A DNA stretch of 36,785 bases from Mailhella massiliensis (GCF_020741395.1 NZ_DYZA01000170.1:1-36785), one strand, 5' to 3'; positions 8,096-16,430 are shown, counted from the first letter of the stretch. A program made the numbers and translations. Notes: generated from the sequence alone by a model not told the origin.

Positions 8096-9052
8096 ATGCA
8101 GACGTTCCGGCGCGTGAGCGCGTGGCTTTCCCGGCAGATAGGATTCATCATCCTTGTATTTTCCTTTGCGGCCTTTCTGATTCCTTCCCTGTTCGCCTGG
8201 GCCGTGCAGTATACCTCCGCCTTCCTCGCCGTTATCATGTTCGGCATGGGCCTTACCATACGCATGGAGGATTTCCGCGCGGTGTTCGCCCGCCCGCGCG
8301 CCCTTTTTGCAGGCTGCGCGGCCCAGTTCACCGTAATGCCTCTTCTGGCCTTCGGGCTTGCCGTATCCTTCGACCTGCCTGCCGATCTGGCTCTCGGAGT
8401 CATTCTGGTGGGCTGCTGCCCGGGAGGTACGGCCAGCAATGTGATTACCTACCTTGCATGCGGGGATGTGGCTCTTTCCGTAGGCATGACCATAGCTTCC
8501 ACCCTGGCAGCTCCCCTTATGACGCCGCTTCTGGTGTATGTTCTTGCGGGAAGCTGGGTGGAAGTCTCCTTTCCTGCCATGGTGCTTTCGGTGGTGAAGA
8601 TCGTGCTTCTGCCCGTGGTGGCGGGGATTGCGCTGCGTCGCATGGCGGGCCGGACCGTGGATCGCATCGCGGATATCTGCCCGCTGATTTCCGTGGCGGG
8701 AATAGTGCTCATTGTAAGCGGCATCATCGCCGTGAACGCGGAGAAAATCGCCGGGAGCGGCGCACTGGTACTCGTTCTCGTGTTTCTGCACAACGGGGCC
8801 GGGCTTTTCCTCGGCCTCGGGGTGGCGAGGCTCCTTCGCATGGACTACGCGAAAAGCACCGCCGTTTCCATAGAAGTGGGCATGCAGAACAGCGGCCTTG
8901 CCGTGGCCCTGGCCGCGGCCAACTTCGCCATGAACCCGCTCGCGACTCTCCCGGGAGCGCTATTCAGCGCGTGGCAGAACATCACAGGCGCCCTCTTCGC
9001 TTCCTGGCGGAGGAGGGGAAGGCAGAAAGAGGTTGAGGTTCCGGGCAGTTGA
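8096..9052 (+). CDS. Bile acid:sodium symporter family (BASS) transporter, PanS-like by context
   Basis: This is a 318-residue inner-membrane protein with nine to ten hydrophobic helices, typical of the BASS/SBF family of sodium-coupled carboxylate importers. Family signatures seen are the FGMGLTIRMEDF segment near residue 52, GCCPGGTASNVITYLACGDVALS (residues about 106-128) and EVGMQNSGLAVALA near the C-terminus. In Salmonella a member of this family, PanS, imports ketopantoate, a pantothenate precursor. Position between panC-panD and yhdT-panF makes pantoate, ketopantoate or a similar acid the likely substrate, but that is inference from neighbours. The start at 8096 has a GAGG site upstream. 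A hairpin separates it from panD, so it may have its own transcript. Confidence 0.85.
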   Translation: MQTFRRVSAWLSRQIGFIILVFSFAAFLIPSLFAWAVQYTSAFLAVIMFGMGLTIRMEDFRAVFARPRALFAGCAAQFTVMPLLAFGLAVSFDLPADLALGVILVGCCPGGTASNVITYLACGDVALSVGMTIASTLAAPLMTPLLVYVLAGSWVEVSFPAMVLSVVKIVLLPVVAGIALRRMAGRTVDRIADICPLISVAGIVLIVSGIIAVNAEKIAGSGALVLVLVFLHNGAGLFLGLGVARLLRMDYAKSTAVSIEVGMQNSGLAVALAAANFAMNPLATLPGALFSAWQNITGALFASWRRRGRQKEVEVPGS

Positions 9053-9166
9053 GGGTTATGCTTTAAAGAACATTCCCGCAGCAAACAGGCGATAGACGTC
9101 CTCGGGCATGTACTTGGGGGCTTTTCCGTGCCTGCGGGGAGCGCGGAATATATGCAAGGGGGAACT
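9053..9166. other. Short spacer before yhdT, with possible gene remnant on the minus strand
   Basis: The minus strand reads MPEDVYRLFAAGMFFKA and then stops, at 9056-9109. It looks protein-like, but no start signal or longer domain supports a gene. It may be the tail of a lost gene or chance. Confidence 0.2.
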
Positions 9167-9442
9167 ATGCGCAAGGCGTTCAGGCAGGCCGATCGTGAAG
9201 CAGTCATCACGCTGGGCCTTTATGCGTTTTTTTTCGTGTGGTGGACGGTGTTCGCCTTTGTTCTCGGTTCCGGCGATCCTGAGGAATACAGTTATGTGTG
9301 GGGGCTTCCGGCGTGGTTTTTTTACAGCTGCGTGCTGGGCTATCCTGTCATGACTCTTATCCTGTGGGTCGTGGTGCGACGCTTTTTCGTCGATATTCCC
9401 CTTGATGAGCCGGAAGACGGCAAGGGGGGGGGAAAACAATGA
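9167..9442 (+). CDS. yhdT: YhdT-family small membrane protein, partner of PanF
   Basis: This 91-residue protein starts MRKAFRQADREAVITLGLYA and has two hydrophobic segments, around residues 12-34 and 47-68, with a short polar C-terminus. This matches the DUF997/YhdT family, whose gene precedes panF in many bacteria including E. coli. Its function is not established; a role as an accessory subunit of the pantothenate symporter is inferred from the constant pairing. The ATG at 9167 has AAGGGGGA just upstream and is preferred over an ATG 13 codons earlier. The stop overlaps the panF start by ATGA, so the two are translationally coupled. Confidence 0.85.
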   Translation: MRKAFRQADREAVITLGLYAFFFVWWTVFAFVLGSGDPEEYSYVWGLPAWFFYSCVLGYPVMTLILWVVVRRFFVDIPLDEPEDGKGGGKQ

Positions 9443-10920
9443 ATCTTGCGCTCATTCCCCTCATCGGCTATCTCGCGCTTACGCTCCTGCTTGCCCTCTG
9501 GGCGCAGAGGCAGGCCGGAAAGGGCCCGGGCCGTGGCTTCATTGAAGAATACTTCATCGGCGGGAGGACCATGGGCGGCTTCGTGCTCGCCATGACCATC
9601 ATCGCAAGCTACACGAGCGCGAGCAGTTTCGTGGGAGGCCCGGGCGTGGCGTACAAACTGGGCCTCGGCTGGGTGCTGCTTGCCATGATACAGGTTCCGA
9701 CTACCTTCCTTACTTTGGGTGTGCTCGGCAAGCGTTTCGCCATACTGGGCAGGCGAGTCCATGCTGTGACCATCACGGATTTTCTCTATGCAAGGTACAG
9801 AAGCGATGCCGTGGTTCTGCTCTGCTCCGCGGCCATACTGATCTTTTTCGCCGCCTCCATGGTGGCCCAGTTCATCGGCGGTGCCCGCGTCTTCCAGGCC
9901 GTGACGGGTTACCCCTATGAGGCTGGGCTTATCCTTTTCGGTGTGACAGTGGTGCTCTATACCGCCGTGGGCGGTTTCAGGGCCGTGGCCGTCACCGACG
10001 CTTTGCAGGGCGTCGTCATGCTCATCGCCTCCGTCGTCATACTTTTTGCCGTGGTCCGGGCGGGCGGCGGCATGGAGCAGTGCATCCAGACGCTGAAAGG
10101 CATGGATCCCGGCCTCATCACCCCCTCCGGCGCGGGGGGAGCCATACCTGCGCCCATGCTTTTTTCCTTCTGGATACTGGTCGGCCTCGGCATCCTCGGC
10201 CTGCCCCAGACCACGCAGCGCTGCTTCGGCTATAAGAATTCCAAATCCATGCACGACGCCATGATCATGGGTACGCTCATCATAGGCTTCCTGCTGCTGT
10301 TCATGCACCTTGCGGGGGTACTGGGCCGCGCCGTTATGCCCGGTCTCACTTCCGGCGACCTCATCATCCCTTCGCTCATCCTGGAGCTTCTGCCGCCGTT
10401 CTGGGCGGGCGTGTTCGTGGCCGGGCCTCTGGCCGCCATCATGTCTACAGTGGATACCATGCTGCTTCTGGTTTCCGCCTCCATCATCAAGGATTTATAC
10501 ATCCGCTACAGCCTGAAGAACGATACTTCCGGCATCTCGGCGAAAAAGATAGGCCGTATGAGCTTCTGTTGTACGCTGGCGGCCGGGGTTCTGGTGTTCT
10601 GCGCCTCCTTCAATCCCCCGGAACTTCTGGTGTGGATCAATCTTTTCGCCTTCGGCGGGCTGGAAGCCGTATTCCTCTGGCCCGTGGTGCTCGGCATGTA
10701 CTGGAAGAAAGCCAACGCCACGGGAGCCGTCTGGTCCATGGCGGCGGGCGTGGCGGTCTTCATGTTCTTTTCCATTTTCAAGGTGCCTCTCGGAGGAGTG
10801 CATGCCATTGTGCCCACCTGCGTCATATCCCTTCTTGCCTTCTGGCTGGGGAGCATGCGCGGTTCTCCCGTGCCGCCTGATGTGACAAGACTTTTCTGGG
10901 GGGAAGAGGAACAGGCCTGA
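9439..10920 (+). CDS. panF: Sodium/pantothenate symporter
   Basis: PanF imports external pantothenate with sodium across the inner membrane. The protein has 493 residues with about 13 helices of the solute:sodium symporter (SSS) family. Characteristic segments include EEYFIGGRTMGGFVLAMTII, the IASYTSASSFVGGPG sodium-site region, AVGGFRAVAVTDALQG, GILGLPQTTQRCFGYKNSKSM and AGPLAAIMSTVDTMLL. The pairing with yhdT strongly favours PanF over other SSS members such as proline or acetate carriers. It lets the cell use ready-made vitamin from the environment, which matters because PanD next door may be unable to mature. Confidence 0.93.
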   Translation: MNLALIPLIGYLALTLLLALWAQRQAGKGPGRGFIEEYFIGGRTMGGFVLAMTIIASYTSASSFVGGPGVAYKLGLGWVLLAMIQVPTTFLTLGVLGKRFAILGRRVHAVTITDFLYARYRSDAVVLLCSAAILIFFAASMVAQFIGGARVFQAVTGYPYEAGLILFGVTVVLYTAVGGFRAVAVTDALQGVVMLIASVVILFAVVRAGGGMEQCIQTLKGMDPGLITPSGAGGAIPAPMLFSFWILVGLGILGLPQTTQRCFGYKNSKSMHDAMIMGTLIIGFLLLFMHLAGVLGRAVMPGLTSGDLIIPSLILELLPPFWAGVFVAGPLAAIMSTVDTMLLLVSASIIKDLYIRYSLKNDTSGISAKKIGRMSFCCTLAAGVLVFCASFNPPELLVWINLFAFGGLEAVFLWPVVLGMYWKKANATGAVWSMAAGVAVFMFFSIFKVPLGGVHAIVPTCVISLLAFWLGSMRGSPVPPDVTRLFWGEEEQA

Positions 10921-10981
10921 TTCACCTGGCCTGTGCGGAAACGGCCTTTGCCGCTGAACTCGGGATTTGCCGAAGATACGG

Positions 10982-11012
10982 AAAAGGCGGGGCATGCGCC
11001 CCGCCTTGTTTT
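10982..11012. terminator. Bidirectional terminator between panF and threonine aldolase
   Basis: A perfect 10-base-pair stem (AAGGCGGGGC / GCCCCGCCTT) with a four-base loop is flanked by TTGTTTT on the plus side and TTTTC on the minus side. It can end transcription of the convergent panF and aldolase operons. Confidence 0.85.
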
Positions 11013-11057
11013 CCGCGCATCGAACCTTGCGGAAGCGGCGTTTTTGATGAGGGAAGC

Positions 11058-12092
11058 TTACAGTGTCTTCACGGAGGCGATGAGCCTGTCCACGGCCTCT
11101 TCCGTGGTAGCCCAGCTTGTACAGAAACGTACCGCGCTTCTTTTCCCGTCCATTTTCTGCCAGAAGCTGAAGGAAAATTCCTTGCCGAGTTGTTCCAGCG
11201 CTTCGTCGGGAATCACGGGGAACTGCTGATTGGTGAAGGAGTCATAAAGCAGGGGCCAGCCCTTGTTGAGGAAAGTGCGGCGCAGGCGCATGGCGAGAGT
11301 ATCGGCATGTTTTGCCATGTCGAAGTAGAGGCCGCCTTCAAAAAGGGCCGTAAACTGCACGCCGAGAAGCCTGCCCTTGGCCAGCATGGCCCCGCGCTGC
11401 TTCATGAGGTAGCGGAAGTCTTTTTTCAGAAGAGGGGAGGTAAGGACTACGGCTTCGCCGAACAGCGCGCCTACCTTGGTTCCGCCTATGGTGAAGGCGT
11501 CGCAGAGTCTCGCGTAGTCGGCAAGGCTGAGGTCGTTGATTTCGGACATGAGACCGTAGCCCATGCGCGCCCCGTCCACAAAAAGGAAAAGGGCAAGCTC
11601 GCGGCAGGCAAGGCTTATCTCTTCAAGTTCTGCCTTCGTATACAAGGTGCCGAATTCTGTGGGAGCGGAAAGGTACACCATGCCCGGCTGCGTGATATGC
11701 TCGTGCGAGGCGTCGGCATAGTGGGCTTTGCAGGCTTCACGTATCTGTGCGGCGGTGATTTTCCCTTCCTTTGCAGGCAGGGCGAGCACCTTGTGGCCCG
11801 TGGCCTCCACGGCGCCTGTCTCGTGGGTGTTGATATGCCCGTTCTCCGCGCAGAGCACGCCCTGCCACGGGCGGAGCGCGGCTTCTATGACTACGAAGTT
11901 GGCCTGTGTGCCGCCCACCAGAAAGTGTACGTCCGCTTCCGGAGCTTGGCAGGCCTCGCGGATGAGGATGCGGGCCGTATCGCAGTAATGGTCTTCCCCG
12001 TAGCCGGGAGTCTGTTCCAGATTGCTTTTCACAAGAAGTTCCATAACGCGCGGGTGCGCGCCTTCGCCGTAATCACATTCAAAACGCAGCAT
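11058..12092 (-). CDS. Low-specificity L-threonine aldolase-like PLP enzyme
   Basis: This is a 344-residue member of the beta-eliminating lyase/threonine aldolase family, pyridoxal-phosphate enzymes of fold type I that split threonine or related beta-hydroxy amino acids into glycine and an aldehyde. Seen in the sequence: FLVGGTQANFVVIEAALRP (57-75), ENGHINTHETGAVEATGHK (83-101), the aspartate of LFVDGARMGYG (173) and the PLP lysine in TIGGTKVGALFG (Lys206). The active substrate cannot be read from sequence; threonine, allo-threonine or other 3-hydroxy amino acids are possible. It starts three bases after the ABC permease stop and is the last gene of that operon, which hints that the importer brings in something this enzyme or its relatives can cleave. 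That link is inference. Confidence 0.88.
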   Translation of the reverse strand: MLRFECDYGEGAHPRVMELLVKSNLEQTPGYGEDHYCDTARILIREACQAPEADVHFLVGGTQANFVVIEAALRPWQGVLCAENGHINTHETGAVEATGHKVLALPAKEGKITAAQIREACKAHYADASHEHITQPGMVYLSAPTEFGTLYTKAELEEISLACRELALFLFVDGARMGYGLMSEINDLSLADYARLCDAFTIGGTKVGALFGEAVVLTSPLLKKDFRYLMKQRGAMLAKGRLLGVQFTALFEGGLYFDMAKHADTLAMRLRRTFLNKGWPLLYDSFTNQQFPVIPDEALEQLGKEFSFSFWQKMDGKRSAVRFCTSWATTEEAVDRLIASVKTL

Positions 12093-12095
12093 GGC

Positions 12096-12857
12096 TTATC
12101 TCCTGATTTCCAGTTTCTTCCAGCGGCAGCATATTTTTTCGGCGATATGGCAGCTTTCGTAGACCATAAGGCCGAGCAGGCTCATGGAAAGGATACCGCA
12201 GAACATTTCCAGCTGATCGCCCCTGCCCCAGGCATCCATGATGAAAAAGCCGAGCCCTTTCTGTGTGGCGAAGGATTCGGCCATGAAAAGCACGGCCACT
12301 GCCGTGCCGCTTCCCACCTTGAGGGCTGTCATGGCGCTGGGGAGCGCGGCCGGCACAAGGACATGGCGCACAAGCTGGGTGGAAGTGCCGCCCAGGGTAC
12401 GGAAGGCATCAAGATAGCGCTTGTCAAGTTGGCGTATGCCGTCGCGCGTGACGACAAGGATCTGATAGCCGCACGTCAGGGCAATGAGTAGTATCTTGGG
12501 AAGGTCTCCCAGGCCGAACAGGGTGAGGAATACGGGCAGAAGCACGATTTTGGGCAAAGGATAGGTGAGGAAGACCATGGGCGAAACATAGCGGTCGATG
12601 CGCCTTCGGTAGCCCAGCAGTATGCCCAGGGGAAAGGCCGTCACAAAGGCGAGCGCCATGGCCGAAACCACGCGCAGGGCGCTGCTTTTGATGTGAACGG
12701 GCATGTCCGGCCCGAGCATGGCCTGCCCCCAGGCGTGCAGCACGTCCAGAGGCGCGGGGAGAAGGTACGGTCCGAGGGCCCATGCTCCCGCCTGCCATAA
12801 AAGCAGTATGGCCAGAAAGGCCACGATATAGCGAAGAAGAATGTCCAGCACTTTCAC
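12096..12857 (-). CDS. ABC transporter permease, NitT/TauT (SsuC/TauC) type
   Basis: This 253-residue inner-membrane permease starts at a GTG (12855-12857) preceded by AGGAGG. It has about six hydrophobic segments and the family's cytoplasmic EAA loop, seen in DAFRTLGGTSTQLVRHVLVPAALPS. The LPKIVLLPVFLTLFGLGDLPKILLIAL segment is typical of permeases for nitrate, sulfonate, taurine and thiamine-precursor importers. The start overlaps the ATPase stop as GTGA. A longer open frame continues upstream through the ATPase gene, but it reads that gene out of frame and is not real. The substrate is unknown. Confidence 0.9.
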   Translation of the reverse strand: MKVLDILLRYIVAFLAILLLWQAGAWALGPYLLPAPLDVLHAWGQAMLGPDMPVHIKSSALRVVSAMALAFVTAFPLGILLGYRRRIDRYVSPMVFLTYPLPKIVLLPVFLTLFGLGDLPKILLIALTCGYQILVVTRDGIRQLDKRYLDAFRTLGGTSTQLVRHVLVPAALPSAMTALKVGSGTAVAVLFMAESFATQKGLGFFIMDAWGRGDQLEMFCGILSMSLLGLMVYESCHIAEKICCRWKKLEIRR

Positions 12858-13612
12858 GGACGATCCTCCTCTTTCCCGCCGGGGCCTTCCAGTGCGTGAT
12901 GGACCTGCCGGATGAGGGAGAAATAGGCGTCGCTGTTGCGGCAGGAAGCACTGCCGAAACAGGGATTTTCCAGCCACAGGCACCTGCTTGCCGGGCTTTT
13001 GCCCATGACCATGATGCTGCGGCCAAGAAAGGCCGCCTCTGCCACGTTGTGCGTGACCAGGATGAAACTCATACGGCGGCGCTGCCAGATATCGAGCAGA
13101 AGGTTTTGCAGATGCTCGCGGGTAATGGCGTCCAGGGCGGCGAAGGGTTCGTCCATGAGCAGCAGGTCGGGCCGGGAAATGAGGGCGCGGCCTATGGCCA
13201 CGCGCTGTCGTTGTCCTCCGGAAAGCTGCATGGGAAAGCGCGCTCCCAGCCCTTCCAGGCCCAGTTCTTCCAGCATGGCGCGAGCCAGGGCGTGCCTTTC
13301 CGCGCGCCCCATGCCCTGGAGCTGGAGAGGCAGGGCCAGGTTGTCGCGTACGCGTTTCCACGGGAACAGCCCGTAATCCTGCATGATGAAGGCCATGCGG
13401 CAGTTTTGGGGAAAGCGTACTTCTCCCCGGGAAGGCGCGGTCAGGCCGGCGATCATGGAAAGCAGAGTGCTTTTGCCGCATCCCGAGGGCCCGATGACGG
13501 CAAGCGACGCACCTTCGGGCAGGGAAAAGGACAGATCTGAAAAGACGCATGTTTCCCCGAAGCTCTTGCCGAGGCCTGAGACGCGCAGTATCGGCCTTTC
13601 TTCGCGCATCAT
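12854..13612 (-). CDS. ABC transporter ATP-binding protein, NitT/TauT (SsuB/TauB) type
   Basis: This 252-residue cytoplasmic ATPase subunit of an importer has Walker A GPSGCGKST, the Q-loop in FIMQDYGLFPWKRV, signature LSGGQRQRVAIGRAL, Walker B LLLMDEPFAALD and the switch histidine in ILVTHNVAEAAFL. The FPWKRVRDNLALPL stretch is typical of the nitrate/sulfonate/taurine branch. After the ATPase domain a roughly 45-residue tail contains several cysteines (CLWLENPCFGSASCRNSD). Start and stop overlap the neighbouring genes by four bases each, showing a tight operon. Confidence 0.93.
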   Translation of the reverse strand: MMREERPILRVSGLGKSFGETCVFSDLSFSLPEGASLAVIGPSGCGKSTLLSMIAGLTAPSRGEVRFPQNCRMAFIMQDYGLFPWKRVRDNLALPLQLQGMGRAERHALARAMLEELGLEGLGARFPMQLSGGQRQRVAIGRALISRPDLLLMDEPFAALDAITREHLQNLLLDIWQRRRMSFILVTHNVAEAAFLGRSIMVMGKSPASRCLWLENPCFGSASCRNSDAYFSLIRQVHHALEGPGGKEEDRP

Positions 13613-14568
13613 GGTTTTTCCTGAAACACAATGTCGGCAAGGGGAGGAAGCCCCTTTTTCAGGAGGCGTCCTTTTTCCATCCAGTCGGCATAACGGCGCA
13701 TGTCTTCTTCCGAGGGCAGGCCCAGCGGTGTGAGGGGGGCTTCAAAATGCAGCATGGCGTAGTGGGGTGCGGCCTGCGGGGAAAGCAGCTTGAATTTCTG
13801 CATCATGGCCTTATACGCCTCGGGATCGGCGTTGATGCGCGCGGCTTCTTCGGCCAGGGCGGCGCGGAAGCGTCGTACGCGGTCGGAAAAGGCGTCTTCA
13901 TCGCCCGGTTTTGGTTTTCTCAGGGCAATGACGGCAAGCGGCAGGCCGAGATCCCTGTCGTCGAGCAGCACGCGGGCGCCCTGCCCTTCCACCAGGGAAA
14001 GCAGGGGCTCTGGAAGCAGGGCCGATTCCATGCGGCCGGAAAGCAACATCTGAAGACGCACGGGGATCTGCCGTATGTCGTTTTTTTCTAGTGCATCCGG
14101 GGCGTTTTTGTGGGCAAGCAGCGTATCCAGCACGAATTCCACGATGGTGGCCCGGCCTATGGCGCAGGGCCTGCCTTTAAGCTCCTCAAGGTTCTGTACG
14201 GAAGACGAAGGACTGACGGCCAGACCGAAGAAGCGCGCTTTAGGGGTGGAGTGGGAGGTTGTGGCCACGATGAGCTGGGGCGCACCGTTCTCATTCTGCA
14301 TGAGGACATTGATGATATCCCCGAAATGGCCGTCCAGCGAGCCTGAGCGCATGGTGGCGCCGAGCTCCAGCGCGCTCTGGAAGGGTACGATATCCACCTC
14401 AAGGCCGTGGGAAGCGAATATGCCGTCTTCTTTTGCGGCGTAAAGGAGCAGAGAATCTGCGGCGGGCAGCGCGCCGAGCCTTAGCGTGTCTGCGGCAAGC
14501 GCAAGCTGCCCGCAGAAGATGCTGGCAAGGAAAAGAAGGATACAGAGGGCGGATGTTCGAAGGTGCAT
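13609..14568 (-). CDS. ABC transporter substrate-binding protein, NMT1/SsuA type
   Basis: This is a 319-residue periplasmic binding protein. It has a clear Sec signal peptide with likely cleavage after ALA at residue 25, so the mature protein begins ADTLRLGALPAADSLLLYAA. The fold is that of NMT1/SsuA-like proteins: an AAKEDGIFASHGLEVDIVPF segment near the start and the LEELKGRPCAIGRATIVEFVLD region in the middle. These proteins bind sulfonates, nitrate, pyrimidine thiamine precursors or similar small molecules, and the ligand cannot be assigned here. It is third in the lacI-linked operon, 30 bases after the C_GCAxxG gene and overlapping the ATPase by ATGA. Confidence 0.9.
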   Translation of the reverse strand: MHLRTSALCILLFLASIFCGQLALAADTLRLGALPAADSLLLYAAKEDGIFASHGLEVDIVPFQSALELGATMRSGSLDGHFGDIINVLMQNENGAPQLIVATTSHSTPKARFFGLAVSPSSSVQNLEELKGRPCAIGRATIVEFVLDTLLAHKNAPDALEKNDIRQIPVRLQMLLSGRMESALLPEPLLSLVEGQGARVLLDDRDLGLPLAVIALRKPKPGDEDAFSDRVRRFRAALAEEAARINADPEAYKAMMQKFKLLSPQAAPHYAMLHFEAPLTPLGLPSEEDMRRYADWMEKGRLLKKGLPPLADIVFQEKP

Positions 14569-14598
14569 GGGCGGATTCCTGGAGAGAGCAGAAAGGGT

Positions 14599-15027
14599 TC
14601 AGCCCTGTGTGGGCAGCATATCGGAATGTTTCAGGAACTCTTCGGTAAAATTCACGGCGTCAATAATGAGATCCCCGCATACATGAGACGGGTCTGAGGG
14701 TCGGAAGCCCCCGGGGCGAAGATCGCGGCACAGCAGGGAACCGAAGCGGGCGGTAAAGGCCTCGGTAAAACGGTAATAGAGTTTTTCCACGTCTTCAGCA
14801 TTTTTTCCGGAGCGTGGGCCCATGAGGCCGATGAACAGAAGCGCTCCTGCCGCCAGTCCGCAGGGAGCATGAAAGTTGCCCGAGCCGTCCATGCGGCCGG
14901 CGGCCTGAAGGGATTGCGGGTCTGCGGGAGTACCGAAGGCTTCACCGAGACAGGTGAGCATGATCCTCGCACAGTTGTATTTGGGGTTCCGGTAGAGTTC
15001 GCGGACGCGCTGTACGGTATGCTGCAT
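14599..15027 (-). CDS. C_GCAxxG_C_C family putative redox protein
   Basis: This 142-residue protein of the C_GCAxxG_C_C family has conserved cysteines thought to be redox-active or metal-binding. Cysteines are at 19 (YNCARIML), 26, 56 (APCGLAAGALLFIG), 100 (LLCRDL) and 117 (HVCGDLI), in the family order. The first motif is NCA rather than GCA, a common variation. No signal peptide or membrane helix is present, so it should be cytoplasmic. The start at 15027 has AAGGA about eight bases upstream. It is the first structural gene after lacI and lies 30 bases before the binding-protein gene. Its biochemical role is not established for the family. Confidence 0.8.
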   Translation of the reverse strand: MQHTVQRVRELYRNPKYNCARIMLTCLGEAFGTPADPQSLQAAGRMDGSGNFHAPCGLAAGALLFIGLMGPRSGKNAEDVEKLYYRFTEAFTARFGSLLCRDLRPGGFRPSDPSHVCGDLIIDAVNFTEEFLKHSDMLPTQG

Positions 15028-15088
15028 GTTTTTTCCTTCAGGAATGAAAAGAGGTTTGACCGGGACAGAGGCTTTGCCGGAGAGAGGT

Positions 15089-16162
15089 TCAGTTTTTTTC
15101 CCGTCTTTGCTGAAAAGGGGCCGTAGAGCGGTTTTCCCTGAGGTGATGGGAAAATTCCACGCGCGTGATGTTGTTCGGGGCGATGCTTCCGGTCATGCGC
15201 TCGTAAAGGATGTGGAAGGCGTTGCGTCCTTTTTCCTCAATATGATGCTCTACGGAGGTGAGTCCCACGTTGCGGAAATGCGAGGTGAAGAGATTGTCGA
15301 AACCGCATACGCTGTAATCTTCCGGCACGCGCAGCCCTTTTTCGGACAGGGCGTCCAGCACACCGTAGGCCACGGAATCGTTCACCGCCACAATGCCGGA
15401 AATATGCGTGTGGCGTTTCAGACATTCCATGGTCAGTTCATAGCCCACGCGGTGCTCTATGCCTATGTCGTTGAGCTCTTCAAGGGGAGTGATATCGCGC
15501 GAAAAAACCTGTACGGAGGTACCTTCCTCCTCCGCATACACGGCTCGCACGCCGTCGAGCCTGCGCACGCGCATGGAGTTCACACTGTTGAGCGTGGTGG
15601 AAATAAAGGCTATGTGCCTGTGGCCGAGGCTGAGCATGTGGCGGCCCACCAGCATGCCCGCGCTGTAGTTGTCGAGTTCCACGGTGTCCACATTCAGGCT
15701 GGTGTTCCTGTCGCCTACGGCCACGATGGGGATGGAGCGGTTGACCTTTTCCAGCAGAGTGCTCTGGGGCATCATGGTGAATACGATGCCGGAAGCCCCC
15801 ATCTCCATGGCCATATCGAGGATTTCGTCCTCTTTGGCGGCTTCCCGGTAGGTGGTGAAAATAAGGGTGGAGACGCCGCGTTGTTCGGCGGCCTGCTGTA
15901 TGGCCTGCACCATGCTGGAATAGTAGGCGTTACCGATGTTTGGGCTGACGATGAGCACGAGCCTTCTGGAGGAAAGAGGCTTTGCTCTGTGCCTGGCAGG
16001 AGAGCGGTAACCCAGCACATCCGCTGTGTGGCGCACGTTTTGTACCGTGTCCGGGGAAAAGGAAACGTCCGGCCGTCCATTTAAAATCATGGAGGCTGTA
16101 CTCAGCGAGACTCCCGCCGCCCGGCTCACGTCTTCCAATGTGATTCTCTTTTTCGTCGTCAT
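15089..16162 (-). CDS. LacI-family transcriptional regulator (first of two paralogues)
   Basis: This 357-residue regulator begins MTTKKRITLEDVSRAAGVSL, the LacI helix-turn-helix at residues 7-27, followed by the recognition helix STASMILNGRPDVSFSPDT and the hinge GYRSPAR. The rest is a periplasmic-binding-protein-like effector domain (VLIVSPNIGNAYYSSMVQAI to the C-terminus), including YSVCGFDNLFTSHF near the end. I chose the ATG at 16162, with GGAG upstream; an earlier in-frame ATG lacks this. The gene is divergent from the MHS transporter and lies 61 bases upstream of the C_GCAxxG-ABC-aldolase genes on its own strand. It could therefore control either or both. It is clearly paralogous to the regulator at 19608-20687, with shared stretches such as STLIFTTYREA, VDTVELDNYSAG and the RSTAPF ending. 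The effector is unknown. Confidence 0.93.
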   Translation of the reverse strand: MTTKKRITLEDVSRAAGVSLSTASMILNGRPDVSFSPDTVQNVRHTADVLGYRSPARHRAKPLSSRRLVLIVSPNIGNAYYSSMVQAIQQAAEQRGVSTLIFTTYREAAKEDEILDMAMEMGASGIVFTMMPQSTLLEKVNRSIPIVAVGDRNTSLNVDTVELDNYSAGMLVGRHMLSLGHRHIAFISTTLNSVNSMRVRRLDGVRAVYAEEEGTSVQVFSRDITPLEELNDIGIEHRVGYELTMECLKRHTHISGIVAVNDSVAYGVLDALSEKGLRVPEDYSVCGFDNLFTSHFRNVGLTSVEHHIEEKGRNAFHILYERMTGSIAPNNITRVEFSHHLRENRSTAPFQQRREKN

Positions 16163-16179
16163 GGCAAATCTCCGGGAAA

Positions 16180-16208
16180 AGGCTAACGGCAAGGCCCGCT
16201 TTCGTCAA
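16180..16208 (-). promoter_or_regulatory. Promoter of first lacI gene, conserved with the second
   Basis: TTGACG, 17 bases, TAGCCT on the minus strand. The same two hexamers with the same spacing occur before the paralogous regulator (20708-20736), and much of the spacer is shared (CCTT, CCGT). The predicted transcript would start at or close to the ribosome site, giving a very short leader. Confidence 0.6.
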
Positions 16209-16278
16209 ACCACAGCGCAAAGGTGATTATTAAAAATTTAAAAATGAAAAATCATATTGTCAAACATGGCGAATTCAA

Positions 16279-16297
16279 ATATTAAATTTTTAAATAT
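16279..16297. promoter_or_regulatory. AT-rich near-palindrome in the divergent lacI/MHS region
   Basis: The core TTAAATTTTTAA appears here and its reverse complement TTAAAAATTTAA appears at about 16230-16241. The two could be a pair of binding sites in opposite orientation. They resemble the perfect palindromes at 16381 and 16417. Confidence 0.35.
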
Positions 16298-16380
16298 GGA
16301 AAAAAAATGTAATATGCCTTGATTAATGACTATGATACCCGTAAAAGAGGAAGTATAGATCGAGGAAGTGGTGAAGAATT

Positions 16381-16396
16381 TATTAAAATTTTAATA
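16381..16396. promoter_or_regulatory. Candidate operator, perfect 16-base palindrome
   Basis: TATTAAAATTTTAATA reads the same on both strands. It lies about 90 bases upstream of the MHS transporter start. LacI-family sites are palindromic, but most have a central CG, which this lacks; AT-richness alone could explain it. Confidence 0.45.
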
Positions 16397-16416
16397 GGGG
16401 AAATTCCTTTAATTTA

Positions 16417-16430
16417 ATTAAAATTTTAAT
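16417..16430. promoter_or_regulatory. Candidate operator, perfect 14-base palindrome
   Basis: ATTAAAATTTTAAT is the same core as the palindrome at 16381, centred 35 bases away. Repetition of one exact core twice supports a binding site more than either copy alone. Confidence 0.45.

Noticed and set aside
9056..9439. Minus-strand frame ending in a protein-like MPEDVYRLF segment
   Set aside because: It overlaps yhdT, has no start signal, and only about 17 residues look protein-like.
12858..13640. Upstream continuation of the permease frame, making a 514-residue protein
   Set aside because: It reads the ATPase gene out of frame into low-complexity Arg/Pro/His sequence. The GTG at 12857 with AGGAGG is the real start.
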